Numbered from the stretch's first letter, positions 1 to 11,563 are shown. The stretch: DNA of 64,000 nt from Brevundimonas naejangsanensis DSM 23858 (GCF_000421705.1 NZ_ATXN01000002.1:248001-312000); one strand, 5' to 3'. Translations and numbers: made by a program. The notes: generated by a model not told the origin, from the letters alone.

Positions 1-212
1 CGCTGACGATGTATCTGAACGACGTCTTCACGGTGACGACCAACCTGGCCGGTCTGCCGGGCATCTCTGTGCCCGCGGGGCTGAACAGCGAGGGCCTGCC
101 GCTGGGCCTGCAGGTCATCGGCAAGGCCCTGGACGAAGCGACCGTCTTCCAGGTCGCGGGCGCCCTCGAAGACGCGGCGGGCTACGTCGCCAAGCCGGAC
201 CGTTGGTGGTGA
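1..212 (+). CDS. gatA: Glutamyl-tRNA(Gln) amidotransferase subunit A, C-terminal fragment
   Basis: This is the last 70 or so codons of a gene that begins before the window. The reading frame enters at base 3 and stops at 210-212. The visible tail, with [13 protein letters not shown] and [10 protein letters not shown], is the typical end of the amidase-signature subunit GatA, which releases ammonia from glutamine for tRNA-dependent amidation of Glu-tRNA(Gln) or Asp-tRNA(Asn). The Ser-Ser-Lys catalytic residues lie outside the window. gatB follows at once, with its start only 2 bases past this stop, so the two are co-transcribed. The assignment rests on the C-terminal motif and the gatB neighbour. 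Confidence 0.93.
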   Translation, partial: LTMYLNDVFTVTTNLAGLPGISVPAGLNSEGLPLGLQVIGKALDEATVFQVAGALEDAAGYVAKPDRWW

Positions 213-214
213 GC

Positions 215-1708
<1,494 letters not shown>

Positions 1709-1715
1709 TCCAGCG

Positions 1716-1749
1716 GCTGATCCTGGGGGCCTTCGCTCCCAGGATCAGC
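1716..1749. terminator. Bidirectional terminator-like hairpin between gatB and pirin
   Basis: A perfect 12-bp inverted repeat (GCTGATCCTGGG / CCCAGGATCAGC) with a 10-base loop lies between the convergent gatB and pirin genes. There is no clear U-tract on either side, so it could end transcription from both strands or only protect the 3' ends. Confidence 0.6.
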
Positions 1750-1762
1750 GTGCTCGACAGGA

Positions 1763-2458
1763 TTACAGACTGTCGACCATCACCAGTTCGGCGTCTTCCT
1801 TGGCCGTGATGGTGATCGTCGGTTCGTCCATGATGCCCGCGCCGTCGCGCGCGTTCAGCGTCGTGCCGTTGACGTCCACCTGGCCCACGGCGGGCACCAG
1901 ATAGGCGCGGCGGCCGCTGGCCAGATCATAGGACAGGCTTTCGCCCGCCTTTAGCGTGGCGGCCAGCACCCTGGCGTCGGCGTTGATCGTCAGCGCCTCG
2001 TCCGCCGGATCGCCTGAGGCGACGACGGTGAAACGGCCCGAACGGTCGCTCTTGGGGAACTCGCGCTGACCCCACGACGGCTGGGCGCCCGGTCGATCGG
2101 TCTCGATCCAGATCTGGAACAGCGTCGTGAGCGCGTGCTCCATATTGTATTCGGCGTGACGCACGCCGGTCCCGGCGCTCATCACCTGAACGTCGCCCGC
2201 TCCCGTGCGGCCGGTATTGCCCATCGAGTCCTGGTGCGTGATCGCTCCGGTGCGGACATAGGTGATGATTTCCATGTCGGCGTGCGGGTGGGGCGGAAAG
2301 CCCGATTGCGCGGCGATCTCATCGTCGTTCCAGACGCGCAGACGCCCCCAGCCCATGCGCTTGGGATCATAGTAGTTGGCGAACGAGAAGTGATGCTTGG
2401 CGTTCAGCCAGCCGTGGTTGGCGCCGCCGAGGGTGTTGAAGGGTCTGACGTCGATCAT
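1763..2458 (-). CDS. Pirin family protein (YhhW-type bicupin)
   Basis: A 231-residue pirin-family bicupin. The N-terminal metal cupin motif is PPHPHADMEIITYV, followed by GTGVRHAEYN, which supplies the His/Glu ligands expected of pirins. E. coli YhhW and related pirins have quercetin-dioxygenase activity; the cellular role here is not known. The start at complement 2458 has AGGAG 8 bases upstream, which rejects a much longer in-frame reading that would run into serS. It is divergent from serS and convergent with gatB. Two direct repeats lie in the promoter region (see 2503-2521). Confidence 0.9.
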   Translation of the reverse strand: MIDVRPFNTLGGANHGWLNAKHHFSFANYYDPKRMGWGRLRVWNDDEIAAQSGFPPHPHADMEIITYVRTGAITHQDSMGNTGRTGAGDVQVMSAGTGVRHAEYNMEHALTTLFQIWIETDRPGAQPSWGQREFPKSDRSGRFTVVASGDPADEALTINADARVLAATLKAGESLSYDLASGRRAYLVPAVGQVDVNGTTLNARDGAGIMDEPTITITAKEDAELVMVDSL

Positions 2459-2502
2459 TGTGCGCTCTCCTAGTATGCGCAGCCTGCGCCGCGCCGTTGG
2501 AA

Positions 2503-4053
<1,551 letters not shown>

Positions 4054-4054
<1 letters not shown>

Positions 4055-4845
4055 TGCGTATCCTTCTGACCAACGACGACGGCATCGAGGCCGAGGGCCT
4101 GGCCTGCCTCGAGAAGATCGCCCGCACCCTGTCGGACGATGTCTGGGTCGTTGCGCCCCAGACCGAGCAGTCGGCCAAGGGGCGGGGCATCACCCTGACC
4201 GAGCCGCTGCGCGTCAACAAGCTGGGCGACAAGCGGTTCGCCGTCACCGGCACGCCGACCGACTGCGTCATACTGGCCGTCAACGACATCATGCCCGAAC
4301 GGCCTGATCTGGTGCTGTCGGGCGTCAACCGCGGCCACAATGTAGGCGAGGACGTCAGCTATTCCGGCACGGTGGCGGGCGCGCTTCAGGGCATGGCCTT
4401 CGGCATCCGCTCCATTGCCCTGTCGCAGTCGCTGGAGCGTTTCCACGATGACGTGGTGGCGCACTGGGAAACGGCCGAAGCCTTTGGTCCCGGCATCGTC
4501 GCCCGCCTGCTGGAGCAGAAATGGGGGGAGGGCGTGGTCATGAACGTCAACTTCCCGCGCCTGCCGCCCGAACTGGTCAAGTCGGTGGAGGTGACGCGCC
4601 AGGGCTTCCGCGATATCGGCGAGATGCACGCCATCCGCCGCACCGATCTGCGCGGCCGCGACTACTACTGGATGGCCTTCCGCGGCGCGCCGCAGGAGCA
4701 CGCCGACGGCACCGATCTGCGCGCGATGGACGAGGGCCGCATCTCGGTCACGCCGCTGCACATCGACCTGACGCACATGCAGTCGGTCAACGACCTGAAG
4801 AAGGTTCTGGGCGGCGCGCCGCCCAAGGGGCCGCAGGAAAAATGA
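4054..4845 (+). CDS. surE: 5'/3'-nucleotidase SurE
   Basis: SurE, 263 residues, is a metal-dependent survival-protein nucleotidase that dephosphorylates nucleoside 5'- and 3'-monophosphates. The N-terminal ILLTNDDGIEAEGL holds the Asp-Asp metal ligands. VAPQTEQSAKGRGITL and GVNRGHNVGEDVSYSGTVAGA complete the active site. The ATG overlaps the serS stop (TGATG), and the gene's own stop overlaps pcm (ATGA), so serS-surE-pcm is translationally coupled. The surE-pcm-nlpD order is the classical one from E. coli. Confidence 0.97.
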
Positions 4846-5486
4846 GTCTCAGGGACGACCGCGCGGGCCGCTTGATCCTGTCGCTGCGGCGTCAGGGGGT
4901 GACGGATGCGCGAGTGCTCAAGGCGATGGAATCCATCGACCGCGCCGTCTTCGTCCACGAGAAATTCCTCGATCAGGCGTGGGAGGATCAGGCCCTGCCG
5001 ATCGACTGCGCCCAGACGATCAGCCAGCCCTATATCGTCGGCCTGATGACCCAGGCGCTGGACGTCCAGCCGCGCCACCGCGTGCTCGAGATCGGCACCG
5101 GCAGCGGCTATCAGTGCGCGGTGCTCAGCCGCATGGCGCGCTTCGTCTACTCGGTCGAGCGTTACAAGAGCCTCTTAACCGAGGCCGAGAACCGATTGAA
5201 AATCCTCGGCATCGACAACGTCTTCACCCGCCACGGAGACGGCGGGCAGGGCTGGCCGGAACAGGCGCCGTTCGACCGCATCATGGTGACGGCGGCCTCG
5301 CCGCACGAGCCGACGGAACTGCTGAAACAGCTCAAGCCGGGCGGCGTTCTGGTCGCGCCGGTCGGCCGCACCTCGGTGCAGATGCTGAACCGCTACACCG
5401 GCCAACCGGACGGCAGCTTTCAGCGCGAAAGCCTGTGCGAAGTCCGCTTCGTTCCCCTGGTCGAAGGGACGGCGAAAGAGGGCTAG
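4842..5486 (+). CDS. pcm: Protein-L-isoaspartate O-methyltransferase
   Basis: A 214-residue methyltransferase that repairs damaged proteins by methylating L-isoaspartyl residues with S-adenosylmethionine. The family signature TISQPYIVGLMTQAL and the SAM-binding loop VLEIGTGSGYQCAVL are present, followed by the PFDRIMVTAA segment. The ATG at 4842 overlaps the surE stop by 4 bases; much longer upstream in-frame readings lie inside surE and are rejected. It sits between surE and the NlpD-like lipoprotein, as in many proteobacteria. Confidence 0.95.
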   Translation: MSLRDDRAGRLILSLRRQGVTDARVLKAMESIDRAVFVHEKFLDQAWEDQALPIDCAQTISQPYIVGLMTQALDVQPRHRVLEIGTGSGYQCAVLSRMARFVYSVERYKSLLTEAENRLKILGIDNVFTRHGDGGQGWPEQAPFDRIMVTAASPHEPTELLKQLKPGGVLVAPVGRTSVQMLNRYTGQPDGSFQRESLCEVRFVPLVEGTAKEG

Positions 5487-5601
5487 GGGCGAAATCTCAC
5501 CGCTCCATTAACCTTTCCGCCCCACTTTTGCGCGGGTTAGCGGGTTGGATTCTCCGACGGGTCGGGGCAAACCGGCGAGCATGGTTAATACGGAGAGACG
5601 C

Positions 5602-6675
5602 ATGAGCGGCTTTACAGGCTGGATCAGGGCGGCGGCGGTCGTCGGCGGGGCGCTGGCGTTCACGGCGTGTTCGACCTATCCGAGCGAGCCGCGCTATTCG
5701 ACCCGGCCGACGACGCCGGGCGGCTATCCGCAACAGCCGGGCCAGCAGCCGGGCGCCTATCCGAACAATCCCTATTATCAGGGCCAACCGGCTCAGCCGC
5801 AGCAGCCCGCACAGCCGCCGATCGAGGAAGGCCCTCGCGCTCCGGCGGGCAGCATCGAGGGCGGCGGCCTGCCGCCTCCGGGCGGTCCGGCCTATCCGTC
5901 GACGGGCGCGCCGATCACGGTGACGACGCCGCCGACAGCCGGCAATCCGGGGATGCCCGGCGCCACCTATGTCATCCAGCCGGGCGATACGATTTCAGGC
6001 GTGGGCCGCCGTTTCCGCACGCCGGTGCAGATTCTGATCGACCTCAACGGCCTGGGGCCGCGCGGCGCCATCAGCTCAGGTCAACGCATCATCCTGCCGG
6101 ACAGCGCTGTGGACGGGGGCTCCGACCCCTACGCCACCGGACCGTCGCCGGTCGGGGTCAGGACGCCGAACAACGGCATGGCTCCGCCGCCGCCTCCACC
6201 GCCCAGCGGGAACGCACCCCTGCCGCCGCCGACCCGCGCGCCTGCCGCCACGGCGCCGGTCGCGCCTTCGGCTCCAGTCGGCCAGCCGTTGGCCCTGCAG
6301 TGGCCGGTGCGCGGCGACATCCTGCGTCGCTTCGGCCCGGTCGGCATGGGCGAGCGCAATAACGGCATCAACATCGGCGCCTCGGCGGGAACCGAGGTCA
6401 AGGCTTCGGCCGACGGAACCGTGGCCTATGTCGGCGATGATATCGTGGGGCAGGGGCTGACGGTCCTGATCGTTCACCGCGACGGCTGGCGCACGGTCTA
6501 CGGCCATCTGGGCTCGGCCACCGTGCGCGACGGAGCGCAGGTGCGGGCGGGACAGGCGATCGGCACCGTGGGCCTGACAGCCGGCGACGGCCGCCCATCC
6601 ATCCACTATGAAGTGCGTCAGATGCGCGGCGATGATCCGGTCGCGCTGGACCCGTTGACGGTCCTGCCGCGCTGA
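5602..6675 (+). CDS. nlpD: NlpD-like lipoprotein: LysM plus degenerate M23 (LytM) domain
   Basis: A 357-residue predicted lipoprotein. The signal peptide ends in the lipobox FTAC (Cys near residue 21). A long Pro/Gln/Gly-rich linker follows, then LysM (TYVIQPGDTISGVGRRF, about residues 120-165), a second Pro-rich linker, and a C-terminal M23/LytM domain (about 235-355). The first metal-binding motif is degenerate: NNGINIGA stands where active enzymes have H-x-G-x-D. The later YGHLG and IHYEVR are kept. This matches NlpD/EnvC-type activators of cell-wall amidases rather than an active endopeptidase. The start is taken at ATG 5602 with GGAGAG upstream; ATG 5581 is possible. The position after surE-pcm supports NlpD. 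Confidence 0.88.
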   Translation: MSGFTGWIRAAAVVGGALAFTACSTYPSEPRYSTRPTTPGGYPQQPGQQPGAYPNNPYYQGQPAQPQQPAQPPIEEGPRAPAGSIEGGGLPPPGGPAYPSTGAPITVTTPPTAGNPGMPGATYVIQPGDTISGVGRRFRTPVQILIDLNGLGPRGAISSGQRIILPDSAVDGGSDPYATGPSPVGVRTPNNGMAPPPPPPPSGNAPLPPPTRAPAATAPVAPSAPVGQPLALQWPVRGDILRRFGPVGMGERNNGINIGASAGTEVKASADGTVAYVGDDIVGQGLTVLIVHRDGWRTVYGHLGSATVRDGAQVRAGQAIGTVGLTAGDGRPSIHYEVRQMRGDDPVALDPLTVLPR

Positions 6676-6690
6676 TGACGTGAAAAGAGG

Positions 6691-6719
6691 CGTCCGGGCG
6701 GCTGCGTCCGGACGTTCTT
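6691..6719 (+). terminator. Rho-independent terminator after nlpD-like gene
   Basis: CGTCCGG / CCGGACG form a 7-bp stem with a 10-base loop, followed by TTCTTG. It lies 16 bases after the NlpD-like stop and before the yajC transcript. Confidence 0.6.
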
Positions 6720-6822
6720 GTCATCAGGTCGCGTTGCAAAACGGCCCGGCGCACCCTAGTTTCCGCGCCTTGATTTCGAAGGGCCCCCAATGAAGGCGCG
6801 GCCCGCGTCGGGGAGTTTCCTA

Positions 6823-7137
6823 ATGACTGCAGCCCAAGACGGCGGCCTGATGGCCCTGTTTATCAACATCGCCCCGATCCTGGCGATCTTCGTCCTGTTC
6901 TACTTCCTGATGATCCGTCCGCAACAAAAGCGGATGAAGGCCCATCAGGCCCTGATCGCCGGCGTGAAGCGCGGCGATGAAGTCGTCCTGTCCAACGGCA
7001 TGGTCGGCAAGGTCACCCGCGTCGAGGACGCCGAGGCCATGGTCGAGATCTCGCAGGGCGTGAATGTCCGCGTGGTCAAGGCGATGATCGCCGAGGTGCG
7101 CAACCGCACCGCCATCGCCGCCAACGACAAGGGCTGA
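6823..7137 (+). CDS. yajC: Preprotein translocase subunit YajC
   Basis: A 104-residue single-span inner-membrane protein of the SecDF-YajC accessory complex. The membrane helix (ALFINIAPILAIFVLFYFLMI) is followed at once by RPQQKRMKAHQ, the family hallmark, and a small cytoplasmic domain (GDEVVLSNGMVGKV). ATG 6823 is preferred because GGGGAG lies 7 bases upstream; the in-frame ATG at 6790 has no such site. secD and secF follow in one operon. Confidence 0.95.
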   Translation: MTAAQDGGLMALFINIAPILAIFVLFYFLMIRPQQKRMKAHQALIAGVKRGDEVVLSNGMVGKVTRVEDAEAMVEISQGVNVRVVKAMIAEVRNRTAIAANDKG

Positions 7138-7185
7138 TAGCCTCGCCTCGGCGCGGCGCGCGCCGGCCCTGAAGAGAACCGAGAC

Positions 7186-8784
7186 ATGATTCAGCTTTCA
7201 CGCTGGAAGATCACCCTGGTCGCGCTATCGCTCGTCCTCGGGTTGTTCCTGGCCTATCCAAGCGTGCTGTCGCCGGCGCAGCGCGAGGCTCTGCCGAGCT
7301 GGCTGCCGAGCAACGGCCTGAACCTGGGCCTGGACCTGCAGGGGGGCTCATACCTCCTGCTGGAGGTCGATGTGCCCGAGATGCGCGAAAAGCGCGTCTC
7401 CAACCTGATGGAAGACGTTCGCGTTTCCCTGCGCGAAGACCAGGTCAATATCGTCGGCATGCAGCGCGAACCGGGCGGGGTCGTCGTCACCGTCGCCGAG
7501 GGCGCCGCCTATGACACGGCCTTCAACACCCTGCGGACCATGGCTCAACAGGGCATGGGCGCGACCGGTCAGCCCGACCGCGTGGCGACCAAGCTGGGCG
7601 GGGGCCGTATCCGTTACGCCTTCACCGAGGCCGCGCTGAACAGCATGGGCGCCACCGCAGTCGATCAGTCGATCGAAGTGGTGCGGCGTCGTCTGGACAG
7701 CTCGGGCACCAAGGAAATCGCCATCACACGTCAGGGCGCCGACCGCATCGTCGTCCAGGCGCCGGGTCAGAGCGATCCGGCCGAGCTGGAGCGTCTGGTT
7801 GGCCGCACGGCCCAGTTGACCTTCCAGATGGTGGACACCTCGCCTACGGGTCTGAACGACGCCATGGCTGGCCGCGTGCCGCCGGACGCAGAACTTCTGA
7901 CAGACGATCAGGGCACGCCTTATCTGGTCAAGAAGCGCATCCTGGTGTCGGGTGAAAACCTGACCCGCGCGGGCGTCGGCTCGGATCAGAACCAGCGTCC
8001 CGCCATCGACTTCCAGTTCGACGGCCAGGGCGCCCGCCGCTTCGCCGAAGCGACCGCCCAGAACCTGGGCAAGCCCTTCGCCATCATCCTGGACGGCAAG
8101 GTGATCTCGGCCCCGACCATCCAATCGGCCATCACTGGCGGCAGCGGCCAGATCACCGGCAGCTTCACGATCGCCTCGGCGTCGGAACTGGTGAACCTGC
8201 TGAACGGCGGCGCCCTTCCGGCCCCGCTGAACGTCGAGGAACGCCGCGTCGTCACCGCCGAACTGGGCGCCGACGCCGTGGCCGCAGGCGCCCTGTCGAC
8301 CGCGCTGGGCTTCGTCGTCATCGTGGTCTTCATGATCCTGGCATACGGCTTCCTGTTCGGCGGAATCTCGGTGATCGGTCTAATCCTGAACGGGATCCTG
8401 ATCGTCGCGGCCATGTCGCTGACCCAGGCGACGCTGACCCTGCCGGGAATCGCCGGTCTGATCCTGACCTTCGCCGTGGCGGTCGACGCCAACGTGCTGA
8501 TCTATGAGCGGATGCGTGACGAGGCGCGTCAGGGGCGGTCGGTCGTGGCCTCGATGGATGCAGGCTTCAGCCGCGCCATGGGCACCATCATCGACGCCAA
8601 CCTGACCACTCTTGTGGCGGCCATCATCATGTTCATGTTCGGCGCAGGCCCCGTTCGGGGCTTTGCCTGGACCCTGACCATCGGCGTCTTCACCTCCGTC
8701 TTCTCTTCGGTGCTGACGGCCCAAGTCCTGCTCGGCTACTGGCTCAAGATCGCCAAGCCGAAGAAACTGCCGATCGCGGAGTAA
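7186..8784 (+). CDS. secD: Protein translocase subunit SecD
   Basis: SecD, 532 residues, is one half of the proton-driven SecDF motor that pulls exported proteins out of SecYEG. An N-terminal membrane helix is followed by the GLDLQGGSYLLLEVD motif and a large periplasmic P1 domain. The C-terminal half has five membrane segments with DANVLIYERMRDEARQGRS, which carries the conserved Asp/Arg of the RND-type core. Length and domain order are normal. The stop overlaps the secF start (TAATG). Confidence 0.97.
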   Translation: MIQLSRWKITLVALSLVLGLFLAYPSVLSPAQREALPSWLPSNGLNLGLDLQGGSYLLLEVDVPEMREKRVSNLMEDVRVSLREDQVNIVGMQREPGGVVVTVAEGAAYDTAFNTLRTMAQQGMGATGQPDRVATKLGGGRIRYAFTEAALNSMGATAVDQSIEVVRRRLDSSGTKEIAITRQGADRIVVQAPGQSDPAELERLVGRTAQLTFQMVDTSPTGLNDAMAGRVPPDAELLTDDQGTPYLVKKRILVSGENLTRAGVGSDQNQRPAIDFQFDGQGARRFAEATAQNLGKPFAIILDGKVISAPTIQSAITGGSGQITGSFTIASASELVNLLNGGALPAPLNVEERRVVTAELGADAVAAGALSTALGFVVIVVFMILAYGFLFGGISVIGLILNGILIVAAMSLTQATLTLPGIAGLILTFAVAVDANVLIYERMRDEARQGRSVVASMDAGFSRAMGTIIDANLTTLVAAIIMFMFGAGPVRGFAWTLTIGVFTSVFSSVLTAQVLLGYWLKIAKPKKLPIAE

Positions 8785-9776
8785 TGACGATGAACGGTTG
8801 GCCTCTTATCAAACTGCTGCCGCACAAGACGAACTTCCATTTCGTCAAATACGCCAAGGGTTTCGCCATCCTGTCGGCGATCCTGACAGTGGCGGCGATC
8901 ATCGGCTGCTTTTATCCGGGTCTGAATCTGGGCATCGACTTCCGGGGCGGCGCCTCGATGGAAGTCGCCAAGCCCGCCGGTCAGGTGCTGGAACTGGACA
9001 AGCTGCGCGGCGCGGTCAGCGGACTGGATCTGGGCGACGTCCAGGTGCAGGGCATCGCGCGTCGTGACACCAATGTGGACGACGGCTCGACCGCCATCGT
9101 GCGCTTCCAGGTGCCCTCGGACCAGGACCAGTCTGCTGTCGTCGAGAAGGTGGAAACCGCCATCAGCGACGCTGTCGGCCAGGTCGGCTATTCCGGCGTC
9201 AGCGTGGTCGGCTCCAAGGTCTCGGGCGAACTGCTGACCAACGGCGTCCTGGCCCTCGTCGTGGCAGTGGTGCTGATGTTCCTCTACATCGCCTTCCGCT
9301 TCCCGTGGCAGTTCGGCATCGGCGCCGTGGCGGGGTTGCTGCACGACGTGGCCCTGACCTTCGGCCTGATCGTCGCCTTGCGCATGGAGTTCAGCCTGAA
9401 CCTGGTCGCGGCCCTGCTGACGGTCATCGGCTATTCGATGAACGACACCGTCGTCGTCTTCGACCGCCTGCGCGAAAATCTGCGGAAGTATAAGGTCATG
9501 CCGCTGCGTGAAGTCATCGACCTGTCGATCAACGAGACCCTGTCGCGGACCATCATCACCGGCGTGACGACCGTGATCGTTCTGATCGTCCTGGCCGTTT
9601 TCGGTGGCGAGGCCCTGCGCGGTTTCTCCATCACCCTGGCCTTCGGCGTGATCATCGGCACCTTCTCGTCCATCTATGTGGGCGCGCCGATCATCCTGCT
9701 GTGGGGCGTGGACCGCAGCGGCGGCGGCAAGGCCGACGCCACGCCGGTGAAGCTGGGCATGGCCAGCAGGCCCTAA
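8784..9776 (+). CDS. secF: Protein translocase subunit SecF
   Basis: SecF, 330 residues, pairs with SecD. The motif GIDFRGGASMEV follows the first membrane helix. The C-terminal membrane domain carries GYSMNDTVVVFDRLRENLRK and the TLSRTIITG segment typical of SecF. The ATG overlaps the secD stop by one base; a second ATG six bases later is an equally good start. It is the last gene of the yajC-secD-secF operon. Confidence 0.97.
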   Translation: MTMNGWPLIKLLPHKTNFHFVKYAKGFAILSAILTVAAIIGCFYPGLNLGIDFRGGASMEVAKPAGQVLELDKLRGAVSGLDLGDVQVQGIARRDTNVDDGSTAIVRFQVPSDQDQSAVVEKVETAISDAVGQVGYSGVSVVGSKVSGELLTNGVLALVVAVVLMFLYIAFRFPWQFGIGAVAGLLHDVALTFGLIVALRMEFSLNLVAALLTVIGYSMNDTVVVFDRLRENLRKYKVMPLREVIDLSINETLSRTIITGVTTVIVLIVLAVFGGEALRGFSITLAFGVIIGTFSSIYVGAPIILLWGVDRSGGGKADATPVKLGMASRP

Positions 9777-9797
9777 TCAGCGTCGACGGCTCCAGAT

Positions 9798-9831
9798 CAC
9801 GGCCCGTCTTCCGCAGGGAAGGCGGGCCGTG
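9798..9831 (+). terminator. Terminator-like hairpin after secF
   Basis: CACGGCCCG / CGGGCCGTG form a 9-bp stem, with further partial pairing inside the loop, 22 bases after the secF stop. No U-tract follows, so termination is likely but not certain. Confidence 0.5.
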
Positions 9832-9880
9832 TGCATTCCGGACTTGATGCCGCCGCCTCAATGGCCGAAGGGCGGTCGCC

Positions 9881-10507
9881 ATGACTGTTGATCTTGACGC
9901 CCAGGTTCGCGCCGCCGACCTCGACCGCTGGCTGACCAGCCGCTTCGTGGCGGACGAACAGGCGCGCGCCGACCTGATCGCCTTGTACGCCTTCGAGGCG
10001 GAGCTGATGGCCATTCCCACGCGCGTGACCCAGCCGCTGTTGGCCGAGATGCGCTACGCCTGGTGGTCCGAACAGATGGACGGCGTCTTCTCCGACACGC
10101 CGCGTCTGGGCCATCCCGTGCTGGAGGCGCTGACGGCGGCGGTTGCGCGTCACGGTCTGGAGCGCGCTGCGTTCGACGCCCTGATCGAGGCCCACATCGG
10201 CCGGGTGCACGGCGAGCCGCACGATCTGGAGGCCTTCTACGTCGGGCCGATGCAGGCGGCGGTGCGGATTCTGGCAGGGGAGGGGCATGAAGCTGCGGCC
10301 GCCGCCGCTGGTCGCGTGCGCGCACTGGCCCAGACCGGACAGGTCGATCAGGCGAGTGCGGCCCGTCCCGAAGCCAATAAAGCCCTGCGAACTCTGCCTG
10401 CCGCCGCTTTCCCGGCCGTGGCTTCCGCCGCCCTGATCAAGCCGGACGTACCAGAGCCCTTCAAGCGACTGCGCCTGTTCTGGGCGGTGCTGAGGGGCCG
10501 GATCTGA
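9881..10507 (+). CDS. Short squalene/phytoene synthase-family protein
   Basis: A 208-residue protein resembling the squalene/phytoene-synthase fold (LIALYAFEAELMAIP, then LAEMRYAWWSEQMDGVF and HPVLEALTAAV). It is shorter than true synthases and lacks the two Asp-rich DxxxD motifs, as in the NDUFAF6-like members of the family. Proteins of this kind are often found near secDF in alphaproteobacteria. Prenyl-synthase activity is therefore doubtful and the function is open. Confidence 0.75.
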   Translation: MTVDLDAQVRAADLDRWLTSRFVADEQARADLIALYAFEAELMAIPTRVTQPLLAEMRYAWWSEQMDGVFSDTPRLGHPVLEALTAAVARHGLERAAFDALIEAHIGRVHGEPHDLEAFYVGPMQAAVRILAGEGHEAAAAAAGRVRALAQTGQVDQASAARPEANKALRTLPAAAFPAVASAALIKPDVPEPFKRLRLFWAVLRGRI

Positions 10508-10531
10508 ACGGCGCTTTAGGCGTGCCCATAT

Positions 10532-10547
10532 ATTAGTTATTGCTAAT
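10532..10547. promoter_or_regulatory. AT-rich dyad upstream of the ArsR-type regulator, candidate operator
   Basis: ATTAG-TTATTG-CTAAT is a perfect 5-bp dyad in an unusually A+T-rich stretch, ending 8 bases before the first start codon of the regulator. ArsR/BigR-type repressors bind AT-rich dyads over their own promoters. A second dyad, CATGGCA-N8-TGCCATG, overlaps the start codons at about 10555-10576. Confidence 0.5.
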
Positions 10548-10555
10548 TTAGAATC

Positions 10556-10891
10556 ATGGCATATATCCGTGCCATGATTGATCTTGAACGTGTCGGATTG
10601 GAGCGGTTTCAGGCCAGCGCGGGCGACGCCTCGCGACTGCTGAAGGCCCTGTCCAATGAGCACCGCCTGATGATCCTGTGCCAGATCGGCGACGGCGAAC
10701 GCCAGGTCGCCGACCTTCAGGTCGGCCTGTCGCAATCGGCCCTTTCCCAACATCTGGCGCGGCTTCGCAAGGACGGTCTGGTCAGCGCGCGCAAGAGCGG
10801 CGCCGCCGTCTTCTATCGGATCGCCGACCCTGTCGCCCTGAAGGTGATCGCCGTCCTGGCCGAGATTTTCTGCCCGCCTGAGGCGCATTGA
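10556..10891 (+). CDS. ArsR-family regulator, BigR/SqrR-like sulfide or persulfide sensor
   Basis: A 111-residue winged-helix ArsR-family repressor. The HTH region is ALSNEHRLMILCQIGDGERQVADL ... SQSALSQHLARLRKDGLV (split here). Two cysteines, Cys42 in helix alpha-2 and Cys106 near the C-terminus, are placed as in BigR and SqrR, which form a di- or tetrasulfide bridge on exposure to sulfide or persulfide and release DNA. The metal-binding motifs of the ArsR/SmtB metal sensors are absent. A rhodanese gene lies 28 bases downstream, which fits control of sulfur detoxification. The start could also be ATG 10574. Confidence 0.82.
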   Translation: MAYIRAMIDLERVGLERFQASAGDASRLLKALSNEHRLMILCQIGDGERQVADLQVGLSQSALSQHLARLRKDGLVSARKSGAAVFYRIADPVALKVIAVLAEIFCPPEAH

Positions 10892-10919
10892 GCGTCGCGG
10901 CTTCCTGAAAGATTTTCTG

Positions 10920-11453
10920 ATGAACCCGCTGGTTTCCCTTTCCCCCGCCGATGTCGCCGCTCGCCTGAAGGCGGGCGCGGCCGTGCTGATCGACGTGCGC
11001 GAGCCTGATGAACATGCGCGCGAACACATCGCGGGCGCCGTGACGGCGCCCCTGTCCGCTTTTGAAAGCGCTGATCTCAACCTCAAGCCCGGCAAAGACG
11101 TCATCTTCATGTGCCGCAGCGGCAACCGCACGGCCGGCAACTGCGATAGACTGGCCGCCCGCATCGATGGGCCGTCCCACGTTCTGGCGGGCGGTCTGGA
11201 CGCCTGGAAGAAGGCGGGCCTGCCGGTCGCGGCCGACCGCAAACAGCCGCTGGAGTTGATGCGTCAGGTGCAGATGGCGGCGGGCGGACTGATCCTGCTG
11301 GGCGTGGCGCTGGGCGTCATGGTCCATCCCGGCTTCTGGGGCGTCAGCGCCTTTGTCGGGGCGGGCCTGTTCGTGGCCGGCGCGACCGGCTTCTGCGGCA
11401 TGGCGCGGCTGCTGGCGGTCATGCCCTGGAACCGTCGGATGAAGCGGGCCTAG
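10920..11453 (+). CDS. Rhodanese-like sulfurtransferase with C-terminal DUF2892 membrane domain
   Basis: A 177-residue protein. Residues 1-110 form a rhodanese domain with the active-site loop CRSGNRT (Cys65), which carries a persulfide. The C-terminal 60 residues form a two-helix membrane hairpin of DUF2892 type (GGLILLGVALGVMVHPGFWGV and FVGAGLFVAGATGFCGM). The Cys in TGFCGM is typical of such proteins in sulfide-response operons. It is probably anchored in the inner membrane with the rhodanese domain in the cytoplasm, and co-transcribed with the BigR-like gene upstream. Confidence 0.87.
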   Translation: MNPLVSLSPADVAARLKAGAAVLIDVREPDEHAREHIAGAVTAPLSAFESADLNLKPGKDVIFMCRSGNRTAGNCDRLAARIDGPSHVLAGGLDAWKKAGLPVAADRKQPLELMRQVQMAAGGLILLGVALGVMVHPGFWGVSAFVGAGLFVAGATGFCGMARLLAVMPWNRRMKRA

Positions 11454-11463
11454 AGCGAAATCG

Positions 11464-11554
11464 GTTTAGTTGGACACAAGTCCAACTAAACTCAGATGTT
11501 CGCTCCAGATATTTCTGGACCATTGTTCTGGGTTCAGTCGATTCCGACTGAACC
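11464..11554. repeat. Two tandem perfect hairpins between convergent genes
   Basis: GTTTAGTTGGAC-ACAA-GTCCAACTAAAC (11464-11491) and GGTTCAGTCG-ATTC-CGACTGAACC (11531-11554) are perfect stems of 12 and 10 bp with 4-base loops. They lie between the rhodanese gene and the opposing MarR gene. They could act as terminators for both strands or be members of a dispersed palindromic repeat family; no U-tract is evident. Confidence 0.6.
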
Positions 11555-11563
11555 GAAAATGGT

